Assembly: GCF_037023755.1 (NCBI RefSeq)
Contig: NZ_CP146100.1
Coordinates: forward strand, 2,358,501-2,422,500
DNA from: Saccharopolyspora sp. SCSIO 74807
Lineage (GTDB): Bacteria; Actinomycetota; Actinomycetes; Mycobacteriales; Pseudonocardiaceae
Length of the DNA: 64,000 nucleotides
Direction: 5' to 3'
Each line of letters starts with the position of its first letter. Position 1 is the stretch's first letter. A program made the position numbers and the translations under genes. The notes under the pieces were generated by a model, which ran no database searches, was not told where the DNA came from, and worked only from the letters and a program-made list of their open reading frames with translations. This document shows positions 20,799 to 28,777 of the stretch, in pieces.

Positions 20799-21239
20799 TC
20801 AGCCCTGCCGCAGCGTGGCCATCGCCCGCTCGAACTCCCAGAAGGACCGCATGGAGCGGAGTTTGCCGTCGCCGTCCACCTGGTAGATGAACACGCCCTC
20901 GGCGTCCATGATCGAGCCGTCCGGCAGGTGGGTGCGGATGAAGCCGACGTTGGCGACCTCGTCGCCCGCCGCGAAGGACTCGTGGATGTGGAATTCCAGG
21001 CGTGCGGCCGTGGAAATGGTGTTGTCCCAGAACCCTTCGATCCCGGACCTGCCGTGGTGGCCGTTGCCTTCCGGGTCCAGCGGGGACTTGCCGACCGGGT
21101 CCTGGATCACCGCGTCCGGCGCGAACAGCTCGAGCCATTCGGCTTTCGCGCCGCGCACCACGGCATCCATCGAGGCGAGCGCGGCTTGCCTGGCGGGGTG
21201 CGCGTTCTTGGTGGCGGTCCAGACGACATCGGGGTGCAT
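20799..21239 (-). CDS. Ketosteroid-isomerase-like (SnoaL/NTF2-fold) protein
   Basis: 146-aa protein of the NTF2-like superfamily, resembling the steroid-binding M. tuberculosis protein Rv0760c: the stretch DAVIQDPVGKSPLDPEGNGHHG corresponds to its VIEDPIGKS region. A delta5-3-ketosteroid isomerase or steroid-binding role is plausible. FIRTHLPDGSIMDAEGVFIY follows in the beta-sheet. GAGGAGG precedes the ATG at 21239. It is convergent with cyp125 and downstream of the LLM gene at 21500, from which it is separated by two palindromic repeats, so it may have its own promoter. Confidence 0.75.
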   Translation of the reverse strand: MHPDVVWTATKNAHPARQAALASMDAVVRGAKAEWLELFAPDAVIQDPVGKSPLDPEGNGHHGRSGIEGFWDNTISTAARLEFHIHESFAAGDEVANVGFIRTHLPDGSIMDAEGVFIYQVDGDGKLRSMRSFWEFERAMATLRQG

Positions 21240-21268
21240 GGTTCCTCCTCGTACGCGGATTGATCCAA

Positions 21269-21317
21269 GTGAACGGACCGCTCGTCCGACTAGATTGGTC
21301 AAACGGTCCGTTCACTC
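21269..21317 (+). repeat. Intergenic double-hairpin palindrome, copy 3
   Basis: gtgaacggaccgctcg ... core tccgactagattgg ... tcaaacggtccgttcactc. It is one of two copies within 110 bp between the LLM gene and the SnoaL-like gene. Confidence 0.85.
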
Positions 21318-21378
21318 CGGAAACTGACGCGCTGCGCCGACATGCCTGCGCCTAGCCCGATCCGGTGAATCGATCCGA

Positions 21379-21427
21379 GTGAACGGACCGCTCGTCCCAC
21401 TAGATTGGTCGAACGGTCCGTTCACTC
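21379..21427 (+). repeat. Intergenic double-hairpin palindrome, copy 4
   Basis: gtgaacggaccgctcg ... core tcccactagattgg ... tcgaacggtccgttcactc. The left flank (ggtgaatcgatccgagtgaac) resembles that of copy 3 (ggattgatccaagtgaac), suggesting local duplication. Confidence 0.85.
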
Positions 21428-21499
21428 CGGGGGAAGATGCGCTGATCGGGTGGCGTCCGGGAGTGTCGGCCGCGCGCCGGACTCCCATGGGAGCGGCGG

Positions 21500-22369
21500 T
21501 CAGAGCTGGGCGATGATCTTTTCGCCGAAGCGGGCTATGGAGTCCTTCTTGGCCTGGAGGTCCGCGTCGAAGGGGTGACCGTCCAGCAGCCACGGGACCG
21601 TGATGGCGTCGGTGACGCCGATGTCGGCCTGCTCCCGGTAGCCGTCCAAGCCGAAGCGGTCTACGCACACCGCCTGGATCTCGAAAGGTTCCGCCGCGCG
21701 CCCGAATTCGGTGCGCAGCTCGGTGAGCCGGTCGATCGTCTCGCGCAGCTGATCCAGGCTCATCATCGCCGAAGCCCACCCGTCGCCGCGCAGCGCGGCG
21801 CGGCGCAAGGCCCGCTTGCTGTGCCCGCCGATGTAGATCGGCACCCGCTCGGCCGGTGCCGGCGACATCTGAAGCCGGTCGAAGTCGAAGAACTCCCCGT
21901 GGTGCTCCACCATTCCGCCGCCGAGGATCAGCCGCAGCACGTCGATCGCCTCGTCCACCCGCGGCCCGCGGTGCTCGAACGGCGCACCGCACCACTCGAA
22001 CTCCTCCGGGGTCCAGCCGATGCCGATCCCGAGCCCGAAGCGGTCGCCGGTCAGCCGGGCGGCCGAGGCGACCTGCCGGGACAGCAGCACCGGATTGCGC
22101 GGACCGAGCTTGAGCACCGAGGTGTAGAACCGGATCCGCTCGGTCACCGCGCCCATCGCGCCCGCGGCCACGAGCGGATCGACCCACGGGGTCTCCGCGT
22201 TCCACATCCGCTTGCCGTCCGCGGTGTACGGGTAGTCGGCAGCGACATCTTCGGAGTAGAACAGGGAATCCGGCAGCGCGATGGCCGAGAATCCGGCCTG
22301 CTCGGCGGTTCGGGCGAGTTCGGTGAGTTCTTCCAGCGGGCACATGGCCACCGACAACGTGAACTTCAT
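21500..22369 (-). CDS. F420-dependent LLM-class oxidoreductase
   Basis: 289-aa luciferase-like TIM-barrel oxidoreductase, probably F420-dependent: FTLSVAMCPLEELTELA at the start, LGIGIGWTPEEFEWCG, RVPIYIGGHSKRALRRAA and the helix after it. Its ATG shares one base with the ltp3 stop (TGATG), so it is translated with ltp3-ltp4. LLM proteins with unknown steroid substrates are regular members of actinobacterial cholesterol clusters. Substrate unknown. Confidence 0.82.
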   Translation of the reverse strand: MKFTLSVAMCPLEELTELARTAEQAGFSAIALPDSLFYSEDVAADYPYTADGKRMWNAETPWVDPLVAAGAMGAVTERIRFYTSVLKLGPRNPVLLSRQVASAARLTGDRFGLGIGIGWTPEEFEWCGAPFEHRGPRVDEAIDVLRLILGGGMVEHHGEFFDFDRLQMSPAPAERVPIYIGGHSKRALRRAALRGDGWASAMMSLDQLRETIDRLTELRTEFGRAAEPFEIQAVCVDRFGLDGYREQADIGVTDAITVPWLLDGHPFDADLQAKKDSIARFGEKIIAQL

Positions 22370-23538
22370 CAGCGCTCACCCGGCCGATCCGAACCGACGA
22401 CCCACATCGAGAAGTACTGCGAACCGCCGCCGTAGGCGTGCCCGACCGCGGTGCGCGCGCCGTCGACCTGGTTGTCCCCGGCGCGCTTCATCACCTGCTT
22501 GGCGGCTTCGGCGAAGCGCAGCATGCCGGAGGCTCCGATCGGATTCGAGGAGAGCACGCCGCCGGAAGGATTCACCGGCAGCCGACCGTCGATCGCGGTG
22601 GCACCGGACTCGGTCAGCCGCCAGCCGTCGCCTTCCGCGGCGAACCCCAGGTTCTCCAGCCACATCGGCTCGAACCAGGAGAACGGCACGTAGATCTCCG
22701 CGACGTCCACTTCGGACAGCGGGTCGGTGATTCCCGCCTGCTGCCACAGCGCGGTGGCGGCGTCCTTGCCCGCCTGCGGACTCACCTGGTCGCGGCCGGA
22801 GAAGGTGATGGGCTCGGTGCGCATCGAGGTCGCGTGCACCCACGCGACCGGTGCCGCCGCGTCGCGGGCGGCGGTCTCGTCGCCGAGCACGATCGCGCAG
22901 GCGCCGTCCGAGGACGGACAGGTCTCGTCGTAGCGGATCGGGTCCCACAGCATCTGCGAGCCCATCACCGACTCGACCGTCAGATCCGATTTGCGCACGT
23001 GCGCGTAGGGATTCTTGCTGCCGTTGAGCCGATCCTTCACCGCGACCATCGCCCCGACGTGCTCCGGCGCGCCGGAACGGCGGATGTAGGAGCGCACGTG
23101 CGGCGCGAAGTAGCCGCCCGCGCCCGCGCCGACCGGCATGTTGAACGGCGGTGAGATCGACAGCGCCCACATCGCGTTCGACTCGGACTGCTTCTCGAAC
23201 GAGACCGCCAGCACCCGGCGGTGCACGCCGCCCTGCACCAGGCTCGCCGCGACGTTCGCGGTGGAGCCGCCGACGGAACCGGCGGTGTGCACCCGCATCA
23301 GCGGTTTTCCGTTGGCGCCCAACGCATCGGCGAGCATCAGCTCGGGCATCATGACGCCCTCGAACAGGTCCGGGGCCTTGCCGACCACGACCACGTCGAT
23401 GTCCTGCCAGTCCACGCCCGCGTCGGCCATGGCGCGGTCCACCGCTTCGCGGCAGAGCCCGGCCATCGAGACGTCGGTGCGGCGGCTGGCGTGCTTGGTC
23501 TGCCCGGTGCCGAGTACGGCGGTGTGCTGCTTGCTCAT
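22369..23538 (-). CDS. ltp3: Thiolase-like sterol side-chain aldolase Ltp3
   Basis: 389-aa thiolase-superfamily (SCP-x type) protein. Ltp3 and Ltp4 are required in Rhodococcus for removing the side chain of C-24-branched sterols and are thought to work by retro-aldol cleavage. Visible blocks are TAVLGTGQTKHASRR, VHTAGSVGGSTANVAASL (cysteine replaced by Ser at the nucleophile position), DETCPSSDGACAIVLG and VNPSGGVLSSNPIGASG. Lack of the classical thiolase cysteine fits an aldolase. It overlaps ltp4 (ATGA) upstream and the LLM gene (TGATG) downstream. Confidence 0.85.
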   Translation of the reverse strand: MSKQHTAVLGTGQTKHASRRTDVSMAGLCREAVDRAMADAGVDWQDIDVVVVGKAPDLFEGVMMPELMLADALGANGKPLMRVHTAGSVGGSTANVAASLVQGGVHRRVLAVSFEKQSESNAMWALSISPPFNMPVGAGAGGYFAPHVRSYIRRSGAPEHVGAMVAVKDRLNGSKNPYAHVRKSDLTVESVMGSQMLWDPIRYDETCPSSDGACAIVLGDETAARDAAAPVAWVHATSMRTEPITFSGRDQVSPQAGKDAATALWQQAGITDPLSEVDVAEIYVPFSWFEPMWLENLGFAAEGDGWRLTESGATAIDGRLPVNPSGGVLSSNPIGASGMLRFAEAAKQVMKRAGDNQVDGARTAVGHAYGGGSQYFSMWVVGSDRPGER

Positions 23539-24599
23539 CGATTCCCGCCTTCCATCACGCACACGAGGTTCTGCTGCAGCGCGGGGCCGCTGGTGGCGTG
23601 TCCGAGCACTTTCCGAGCCGCGCCGTCCCAAACCCGGCTCGCGGCTTCGCCGATCCGGGAGAGTCCGGCCGAGAACATCGGGTTGCCGCACAACGCGCCA
23701 CCGGAGGGGTTCACGCGCACGTCGTCGCCGAGCCCGATCGCCTCCCGCAGCAGGAGTTCCTGGTGGGTGAACGGTGCGTGCAGCTCGGCGACTTCGACCT
23801 CCGCCGTACCGGCCGCGCGCGCCGCGCCTGCGGTCGACTCCGAGGTGGTGAGGTCGCGAATGCCCAGGTGAGCGGATTCGATGCGGTGTTCCAGGCCGGT
23901 GATCCACGCGGGACGGTCGCAGAGGTCGCGGGCGCGGCGCGCGCCGGCCAGCACGATCGCGGAGGCTCCGTCGGTGATCGGGGCGCAGTCGTGCTTGCGC
24001 AGCGGATCCGCCAGGTACGGCTCGCGGAGCAGGTCGGCGGTTTCGACCTCGCCCGACAACTGCGCGTTGGGGTTCTTCCTGGCATCGGCCCGGGATCGGG
24101 CCGCCACTTCGGCCATTTGCCGTTCGGTGAACCGCCCGGATTCCAGGCCGAGCCGGGCCTGCAATCCCGCGACACCGACCGAATCCGGCCACAGCGGCGC
24201 GACGAAGTACGGGTCCAGCTGCATCGCGAGCGTGCGCCGCAGGTCACCCGCCGAGGCCTTGCCGAAGCCGTACACCAGCGCGGTGTCCACCTCGCCGGTG
24301 CGGATCTTCACCCACGCCTCGTAGAGCGCCCACGCGGCGTCCATCTCCACGTGCGACTCGTTGATCGGTGGGAAGGCGCCGATCGCGTCGATGGCCGCGA
24401 GGAACGAGAACGCGCGACCGGCCATGTAGTCCGACGAGCCGGAGCACCAGAACCCGACGTCCTTGTTGGACAGTCCGGTGTCCGCGAGAACCTGCTCGAA
24501 CACCGGCACCAGCATCTCGACGCCGTTGGTGGTGCCGTCGGTGGCGCGGACGTTCGGCGCCTGGGCGAATCCGACGACGGCGACATCGTTGTCGGCCAT
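23535..24599 (-). CDS. ltp4: Thiolase-like sterol side-chain aldolase Ltp4
   Basis: 354-aa partner of Ltp3: VAVVGFAQAPNVRATDG, GFWCSGSSDYMAGRAF, DAAWALYEAWVKIRTGEVDTALVYGFGK, then KHDCAPITDGASAIVLAG and VNPSGGALCGNPMFSAG. Such proteins act on steroid-CoA esters together with a DUF35 protein, and one is encoded upstream (24908-25873). AAGGAG precedes the ATG at 24599. The 308-bp gap to the DUF35 gene holds a folded repeat and no gene. Confidence 0.85.
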   Translation of the reverse strand: MADNDVAVVGFAQAPNVRATDGTTNGVEMLVPVFEQVLADTGLSNKDVGFWCSGSSDYMAGRAFSFLAAIDAIGAFPPINESHVEMDAAWALYEAWVKIRTGEVDTALVYGFGKASAGDLRRTLAMQLDPYFVAPLWPDSVGVAGLQARLGLESGRFTERQMAEVAARSRADARKNPNAQLSGEVETADLLREPYLADPLRKHDCAPITDGASAIVLAGARRARDLCDRPAWITGLEHRIESAHLGIRDLTTSESTAGAARAAGTAEVEVAELHAPFTHQELLLREAIGLGDDVRVNPSGGALCGNPMFSAGLSRIGEAASRVWDGAARKVLGHATSGPALQQNLVCVMEGGNR

Positions 24600-24715
24600 G
24601 CGCGCTCCTTCCCGATGTCGGTTGAGTTTTCCCGCGCAGCGGTGGGGTTTCACGCCCCGTCGGGAACGCGGTGGGGTGCTCTTAGGGGGCGTTTGAGTGT
24701 GGTGTCCGGATCTTT

Positions 24716-24905
24716 GTCTTGTCAGCGGCGGAGCCGCTGAGCAGTGGCCATGCAAGCAACCGGCACCGCGGCGGGTTCTCAGCGGCTTCCTCACGAGGAC
24801 AGCGATTTCGCCGCGTATGGGCATACGTCAGAAATCGATCCCGGAGTGAGGAAGCCGCTGAGGTTCCGCTACCGGCACCGCTACGCAAATCATTCCGAAA
24901 GGACT
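24716..24905 (+). repeat. Folded intergenic repeat, copy in DUF35-ltp4 gap
   Basis: 190 bp, almost identical to 44410-44596. Predicted fold: hairpin cagcggc-gga-gccgctg (24723-24739); a perfect 17-bp stem ctcagcggcttcctcac (24778-24794) with gtgaggaagccgctgag (24846-24862); inside it cgatttc/gaaatcg and cgtatg-gg-catacg. GGTT flanks both sides of the central stem. No convincing protein-coding frame was seen. It is opposite in orientation to the surrounding minus-strand genes and occupies most of this 308-bp gap. Confidence 0.85.
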
Positions 24906-24907
24906 CC

Positions 24908-25873
24908 TCAGAGGTGGTGGGAGTAGGACTCGAAGGGCGCGTCCGGCTGTCCGGACGGCTCGAAGTGGTCGATGTTCTGCAACGTCGTGTCCCACTCCTC
25001 GCGCGGTTTCCACGCCGCGCGCACCCGCATCCCCATCCGCACGTCCTCGGCCGCGCAGCCCAGAACCAGGTGCAGGAACGGGATGTCCGCGCCGTCCAGC
25101 AGCACGTAAGCGGCGACGTAGGGCGGGTCGATGCGCTGGCCGAGGAACGGCACGTTGACGATGCAGAAAGTGGTCACGATCCCGGTGTCCGGGAGTTCGA
25201 CCTCGTCTTCGGTGGGCACCGCGTCGATCGGGCACGAGCCGCGCGGCGGGATGTAGACCTTCTCGCAGACGGGGCAGCGCTGGCCGAGCAGCCTGCCTTC
25301 CGCGAGCCCGCGCAGGTAGCGGCTCTCCTCCGGTGAGGCGGAGTGCTGGTAGTGCAGGTGGATCGGGGTGGTCAGCATGGTGACCGGTTCATCGGATTCC
25401 GGCGCCTCGGGCGGCTGCGGCGCGTTGCCGGTGGCGGGCTCGAAGCAGGTGATGTCCCGGATGCTCCCGCAGGGCTCGTCCGTCCAACGTGGACGCACGC
25501 GCATCCCGGTGCGCATCCCGTCGGCGGAACCGGCGTCGACCGCGTGCAGCAGCGGGGTGTCCGCGCCGTCCAGGCGCACCAGCGCCCAGGCGAAGGCGTG
25601 CTGCAACGGCTGGCCCTCCAGCGGGTCCGGTGCCCAGGACCAGCTCAGCACCGTGCCCTCCGGGCCGACGTCGACGAGTTCGTCGAGGGGTTGGAAGGTG
25701 CTCGGGTCGTACTCGATCGCGGGCACGTGCACCCGGCCGTCCGATCCGCGCACTCCGGTGATCCGACGCTGCCGCAGCGCGGTGGCGAAGCGGCCGAGCA
25801 CGGATCCCAGTGAACGGGTGTAGTCGAAACCGACTTCCAGCGGTGCGCTGAGCGGTTCGGAGATCTCAGTCAC
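24908..25873 (-). CDS. Tandem DUF35 OB-fold protein, Ltp3/Ltp4 partner
   Basis: 321-aa protein with two DUF35-like OB-fold halves. The C-terminal half has a rubredoxin-like zinc ribbon (CPVCEKVYIPPRGSCP) followed by PDTGIVTTFCIVNVP; the N-terminal half keeps the OB fold but lacks the zinc cysteines. DUF35 proteins form the active complex with Ltp-type aldolases and bind the acyl-CoA. It corresponds to M. tuberculosis Rv3521, which is also beside ltp3/ltp4. The GTG start at 25873 has no ribosome site and lies 10 bp from a KstR-like operator, so the mRNA may be leaderless. Confidence 0.85.
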   Translation of the reverse strand: MTEISEPLSAPLEVGFDYTRSLGSVLGRFATALRQRRITGVRGSDGRVHVPAIEYDPSTFQPLDELVDVGPEGTVLSWSWAPDPLEGQPLQHAFAWALVRLDGADTPLLHAVDAGSADGMRTGMRVRPRWTDEPCGSIRDITCFEPATGNAPQPPEAPESDEPVTMLTTPIHLHYQHSASPEESRYLRGLAEGRLLGQRCPVCEKVYIPPRGSCPIDAVPTEDEVELPDTGIVTTFCIVNVPFLGQRIDPPYVAAYVLLDGADIPFLHLVLGCAAEDVRMGMRVRAAWKPREEWDTTLQNIDHFEPSGQPDAPFESYSHHL

Positions 25874-25882
25874 GTCGATTAG

Positions 25883-25896
25883 TGAAACATGTTCTC
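25883..25896. promoter_or_regulatory. KstR-like operator, DUF35/LLM divergent region
   Basis: tgaaacatgttctc matches the consensus except the last base. It lies 10 bp before the DUF35 start and 76 bp before the divergent LLM start, so it may control both. Confidence 0.7.
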
Positions 25897-25971
25897 GTCA
25901 ATCGGGCAACGCTGGCGCAGGATGGGAGGACCGCGGCCGGACCGGCCGCCCGCCACGTCAGGAGGTCCATC

Positions 25972-27027
25972 GTGCGTCTCGGTCTGCAGCTCGGATATTG
26001 GGGTGCCGCACCGCCGGACAACGCCGCGGAACTCGTCGCGGAAGCCGAACGCGCCGGCTTCGACGGCGTTTTCGCCGCGGAGTCCTGGGGTTCCGACGCG
26101 TTCACGCCGCTGTCCTGGTGGGGCTCGGGAACCGACCGGGTCCGGCTGGGCACTTCGGTGGCCCAGTTGTCCGCGCGCTCGCCGACGTCCTGCGCCATGC
26201 ACGCGCTGACGCTGGACCACCTTTCCGGAGGCCGTTGCGTGCTCGGGCTCGGCGTCTCGGGCCCGCAGGTGGTGGAGGGCTGGTACGGCGAGCCGTTCGG
26301 AAAACCGTTGGCGCGCACCAGGGAATACGTTTCGATCATCCGCCAGGTGCTGGCGCGGGAAGCGCCGGTGCGCAACGACGGTCCGCACTATCCGCTGCCG
26401 TTCGGCGGTTCCGGCTCGCTCGGGCTCGGCAAGCCGCTGCGCCCGATCACCCATCCGCTGCGCGCCGACCTGCCGATCTGGCTCGGTGCCGAAGGTCCGC
26501 GGAACGTCGCGCAGACCGCGGAGATCGCGGACGGCTGGATCGCGGTGTACTTCTCGCCGCGCATCGCCGAGGTCTACCAGCAGTGGCTCGCGGACGGTTT
26601 CGCGCGTCCCGGCGCGCGCAACGACCGCTCCGGGTTCGAGGTGGCCGCCACCTGCCCGGTCGTCGTAACCGACGATCCCGTTGCGGAGAAGGCGAAGGTG
26701 AAGCCCTACCTGGCGCTCTACATCGGCGGCATGGGCTCGGAGCAGGTGAACTTCCACGCCGACCTGTTCCGCCGGATGGGCTACGGCGAGGTGGTCGAGG
26801 ACATCACCGCGCTTTTCCGCGCCGGTCAGCGCGCTGAGGCCGCAGCCGCGGTGCCGGACGAGCTGGTCGACGACGTCTCCATCATCGGCGACCGCGAGCA
26901 GGTGCGCGCCGGCGTCCGGCGCTGGGAGGAGTCCGGTGTGGACACGCTGCTGGTCGGTTGCCGGGACGCGGCGCAGCTGCGCGCGGTCGCCGATGCGGTG
27001 CTCGGCCCGGACTTGCCGCAATCGTGA
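25972..27027 (+). CDS. F420-dependent LLM-class oxidoreductase (Rv3520c-like)
   Basis: 351-aa LLM-family oxidoreductase: LGLQLGYWGAAPPDNAAELV, GSDAFTPLSWWGSGTDRVRLGTSV, LGLGVSGPQVVEGWYGEPFGKP and LPIWLGAEGPRNVAQTAEIADGW match the F420-dependent reductases beside ltp genes in mycobacteria. The GTG at 25972 follows AGGAGG; the longer frame upstream covers the operator and is rejected. Its stop overlaps the operator of the next gene. The substrate is presumably a CoA-linked sterol intermediate (inference). Confidence 0.82.
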   Translation: MRLGLQLGYWGAAPPDNAAELVAEAERAGFDGVFAAESWGSDAFTPLSWWGSGTDRVRLGTSVAQLSARSPTSCAMHALTLDHLSGGRCVLGLGVSGPQVVEGWYGEPFGKPLARTREYVSIIRQVLAREAPVRNDGPHYPLPFGGSGSLGLGKPLRPITHPLRADLPIWLGAEGPRNVAQTAEIADGWIAVYFSPRIAEVYQQWLADGFARPGARNDRSGFEVAATCPVVVTDDPVAEKAKVKPYLALYIGGMGSEQVNFHADLFRRMGYGEVVEDITALFRAGQRAEAAAAVPDELVDDVSIIGDREQVRAGVRRWEESGVDTLLVGCRDAAQLRAVADAVLGPDLPQS

Positions 27028-27038
27028 AACACGTTCTA
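27025..27038. promoter_or_regulatory. KstR-like operator before the FadD4-like gene
   Basis: tgaaacacgttcta is a perfect TNNAACNNGTTNNA match. Its first three bases are the stop codon of the preceding LLM gene. It lies 41 bp before the ligase start. Confidence 0.75.
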
Positions 27039-27079
27039 GCTTCGTGGGCATTGTCGGCGTCCGGGAACAGGAGTGCACC

Positions 27080-28630
27080 GTGACCGCTATCGGACTGTGG
27101 AACATCGCCGCGGAACAGCCCAGCCGGACCGCGCTGGTCACTCCGGACGGGCGGGAGGCCGGCTACGGCGAACTCGCCGCCGAAGCCGACCGGATCGGGC
27201 GCGGGTTGCAGCGCATGGGCCTCTCGCCCGGCGACAGCATCGTGCTGCTGCTGCCGAACGGATTCGACCTGGTCGCGGCGTACTTCGCGGCGATGCAGAC
27301 CGGGCTGTACGTGGTCACGGTGAACTGGCACCTGGTCGGCGCGGAGATCGCCTACATCGTCGGGGACAGCGGCGCGAAGGCGTTCCTCGCGCACGAGCGG
27401 TTCGCCGAGGCGGCGGGCGAGGCCGCCGCGGAGGCCGGTCTTGCGGAAGAACGCTGCTTCGCCGTGGGTGAAGTGGCGGGTTTCCGGCCGCTGTCCGAAC
27501 TCGGCGAGAAGGAACCCGTGGCGCGGCCGGACGTTCGCACCGCCGGTTCGCCGATGCTCTACACGTCCGGGACCACGGGGCGGCCGAAGGGCGTGCGCCG
27601 CGCGCTCAGCGGCGCCGACCCGGACGAGGTTCCGGCGCAGTCGCAGGGATTCTTCGGGATCTTCGGCCTGCAGGCGTTCGACGATCACGTGCACCTGTGC
27701 GGCTCGCCGCTGTACCACACGGCGGTGCTGAACTTCGTGAGCATTTCGATCCAGCTCGGGCACACGGCGGTGCTGATGGACCGCTGGGATCCGGAGCGGA
27801 TGCTGCAACTCATCGAGCAGCACCGGGTGACGCACACCCACATGGTTCCCACGCAGTTCCACCGCTTGCTGGCGCTGCCGGAGGAAACGCGGCAGCACTA
27901 CGACGTTTCGTCGATGCGGGCCGCGATCCACGGTGCCGCGCCCTGCCCGATCGAGGTGAAGCGGCAGATGCTCGATTGGTGGGGTCCGGTGGTGATCGAG
28001 TACTACGCCGCGACCGAAGGCGGCGGAACGGTGATTCCGGCCGAGGAGTGGCTGCGCAAACCGGGTTCGGTCGGGTTGCCGTGGCCCGGTTCGGTGGTGC
28101 AGATCCTCGACGACGAGGGCGGGGAGCTGCCCGTGGGCGAGGTCGGCACGGTCTACATGCGGATGGGCGCGTCCACCTTCGAGTACCACCAGGATCCGGA
28201 GAAGACGCGGAAAGCCCGCGTCCGCGACATGTTCACGCTCGGGGACATGGGGTATCTGGACGACGACGGGTACCTGTACCTGTGCGACCGGAAGAGCGAC
28301 ATGATCATTTCCGGTGGCGTGAACATTTACCCGGCCGAGATCGAGAACGTGTTGTCGGTGCATCCGAAGGTCGCGGACATCGCCGTTTTCGGCGTGCCGC
28401 ACCAGGACTGGGGCGAAGAGGTCAAAGCCGTGGTCCAGCCCGCCGAGGATGCCGCCGCCGGCGACGAACTCGCCGCCGAACTCCTGGATTTCGCCCGCGG
28501 CAAGCTCGCCAAGTTCAAGCTCCCCCGCAGTGTCGAGTTCACCGCCGAACTCCCCCGCGACCCCAACGGCAAGCTCTACAAGCGCAAGCTGAAGGAGCCG
28601 TACTGGGCCGACTCCACCGCCAAGCATTAG
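27080..28630 (+). CDS. Acyl-CoA ligase, FadD4-like
   Basis: 516-aa ANL-superfamily ligase with P-loop MLYTSGTTGRPKGVRR, CGSPLYHTAVLNF, AAIHGAAPCPIEVKRQMLDWW, EYYAATEGGG and KSDMIISGGVNIYPAEIE, ending in the lysine region NGKLYKRKL. The internal HGAAPCP and WWGP features resemble M. tuberculosis FadD4 more than FadD17, FadD19 or FadD3, which are encoded elsewhere here. Substrate unknown; location next to an operator and between ltp and echA19 suggests a sterol acid. The GTG start follows CAGGAG. A palindromic repeat touches its stop codon. Confidence 0.8.
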   Translation: MTAIGLWNIAAEQPSRTALVTPDGREAGYGELAAEADRIGRGLQRMGLSPGDSIVLLLPNGFDLVAAYFAAMQTGLYVVTVNWHLVGAEIAYIVGDSGAKAFLAHERFAEAAGEAAAEAGLAEERCFAVGEVAGFRPLSELGEKEPVARPDVRTAGSPMLYTSGTTGRPKGVRRALSGADPDEVPAQSQGFFGIFGLQAFDDHVHLCGSPLYHTAVLNFVSISIQLGHTAVLMDRWDPERMLQLIEQHRVTHTHMVPTQFHRLLALPEETRQHYDVSSMRAAIHGAAPCPIEVKRQMLDWWGPVVIEYYAATEGGGTVIPAEEWLRKPGSVGLPWPGSVVQILDDEGGELPVGEVGTVYMRMGASTFEYHQDPEKTRKARVRDMFTLGDMGYLDDDGYLYLCDRKSDMIISGGVNIYPAEIENVLSVHPKVADIAVFGVPHQDWGEEVKAVVQPAEDAAAGDELAAELLDFARGKLAKFKLPRSVEFTAELPRDPNGKLYKRKLKEPYWADSTAKH

Positions 28631-28680
28631 AGCGAACGGACTGTTCGTCCGAATAGATTGGTCAAACGGTCCGTTCGCTC
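28630..28680 (+). repeat. Intergenic double-hairpin palindrome, copy 5
   Basis: gcgaacggactgttcg ... core tccgaatagattgg ... tcaaacggtccgttcgctc, starting at the last base of the ligase stop codon TAG. The core subtype tccgaa is shared with 29900-29950 and 55055-55105. Confidence 0.85.
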
Positions 28681-28697
28681 ACCGACATCGGCGAGGG

Positions 28698-28725
28698 TTG
28701 TCCACAGGGAGCGGATTTGTCCACA
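28698..28725 (+). other. Two DnaA-box-like nonamers
   Basis: TTGTCCACA, the actinobacterial DnaA-box consensus, occurs twice (28698-28706 and 28717-28725), 19 bp apart on the same strand. It lies just before an AbiEi-like gene. No origin-type neighbours are present, so a regulatory or chance role is more likely than replication. Confidence 0.35.
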
Positions 28726-28777
28726 GATCCGCGAAACCACACTTGCTCACGGAGCGGCATCGGAGCAACTTGGAAGG

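Noticed and set aside
24719-25336. Plus-strand open frame starting in the folded repeat at 24.7 kb
   Set aside because: The reading of the repeat is shared with 44.4 kb only because the DNA is repeated; it runs antisense through the DUF35 gene and has no ribosome site.
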